Positions 48,904 to 49,017 of a stretch of 49,017 bases of DNA are shown in pieces. Both the position numbers and the translations under genes were made by a program. Source of the stretch: Succinivibrio dextrinosolvens (GTDB taxonomy: Bacteria; Pseudomonadota; Gammaproteobacteria; Enterobacterales; Succinivibrionaceae); assembly GCF_900116345.1 (NCBI RefSeq), contig NZ_FPAH01000019.1, positions 1 through 49,017 on the forward strand. The letters are read 5' to 3'. The notes beneath the pieces are model-generated. The model had not been told where the DNA came from. It ran no database searches and saw only the letters and a program-made list of their open reading frames with translations. Within the stretch, counting starts at the first letter, position 1; the number at the start of each line of letters is the position of its first letter.

Positions 48904-49017
48904 ATGAATATGATACCTAAAAATACCTCTTCTAGCAATTTTACTGATACATTTTCTTCTCTTTTTTCTGTTCTTGGTCTTTGTAGTTTACTCAAAGTTG
49001 CAGGCTTTAGAAAAAGA
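48904..49017 (+). CDS. IS4-like transposase, N-terminal start (cut by window edge)
   Basis: 38 codons to the right edge: MNMIPKNTSSSNFTDTFSSL, then FSVLGLCSLLKVAGFRKR. The pattern F-x-x-LF-x-x-L-x-LxxLLKxAGFRK recalls the N-terminal domain of IS4/IS1380-type transposases that starts with a helix and a basic GFRK. No Shine-Dalgarno is visible, as is usual for transposases. Only the very start is present, so the family is tentative. Confidence 0.45.
   Translation, partial: MNMIPKNTSSSNFTDTFSSLFSVLGLCSLLKVAGFRKR

Noticed and set aside
1-49017. CRISPR array, tRNA, rRNA or prophage structural genes
   Set aside because: No regularly spaced repeats, no cloverleaf-like sequences with CCA-type ends, and no phage head, tail or lysis genes were seen.

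Overview
The window looks like chromosome of a fairly low-GC Gram-negative gammaproteobacterium. Evidence for an outer membrane is a PagL-like lipid A deacylase, several Sec signal peptides and a lipoprotein. The gene mix (tripartite tricarboxylate transport, dihydroxyacetone kinase subunits, sugar ABC transporters, chemotaxis, Rpn nuclease) suggests a host-associated anaerobe such as a member of the Succinivibrionaceae. That assignment is inference; no rRNA or tRNA gene is present to anchor it.

Left part (1-9.9 kb): the tail of an IS1182-type transposase, an Rpn-type nuclease, a chemotaxis receptor, and a pair of tiny genes on the minus strand (59 and 62 codons) separated by a terminator-like hairpin. 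Then come an aldo/keto reductase, an OhrR-type MarR repressor and a thioredoxin, a PagL-like gene, a three-gene operon (degenerate MBL-fold protein, MarR repressor, cupin) behind a promoter with palindromic operators, and a lipoprotein. Middle-left (10-17 kb): a LacI-type regulator divergent from a five-gene rare-sugar operon (Gfo/Idh/MocA dehydrogenase, TIM-barrel isomerase, complete sugar ABC importer). Three copies of a TGAAA/TTTCA palindrome lie between them.

17-26 kb: a DUF4143 ATPase, then a long minus-strand sugar-acid cluster: DhaK-DhaL, a tripartite TctC-TctB-TctA transporter, a KDPG-aldolase fused to a VOC-like domain, and a DHDPS/KDG-aldolase family enzyme. 26-30 kb: a candidate anti-phage pair (AAA ATPase plus RloB) whose RloB frame is cut by an in-frame TGA, a short flagellar-rod-like protein, and an orphan ChvE-like sugar-binding protein.

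30-42 kb is the most unusual segment, all on the minus strand. Its first half is an apparent conjugation module: a TraD-type coupling ATPase, a small membrane protein, and two paralogous MobH/TraI_2 proteins, one of which has lost the HD and His motifs. Its second half looks like a type III secretion cargo island: two paralogous EspA/SseB-like small proteins with matching promoters, two CesT-like chaperones, and a 1091-residue Asn-rich, glycine-patterned putative effector translated from a perfect Shine-Dalgarno. No secretion apparatus, mating-pair genes or integrase is visible here.

Right part (42-49 kb): pncB behind a perfect 12-bp palindrome; a minus-strand housekeeping run (metallophosphatase, ArsC/Spx-like protein, Nudix hydrolase, thiamine pyrophosphokinase overlapping a PnuC/PnuT transporter); an acyltransferase; and at the edge the start of an IS4-like transposase preceded by an inverted repeat. 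Both window edges are therefore insertion-sequence remnants or copies.
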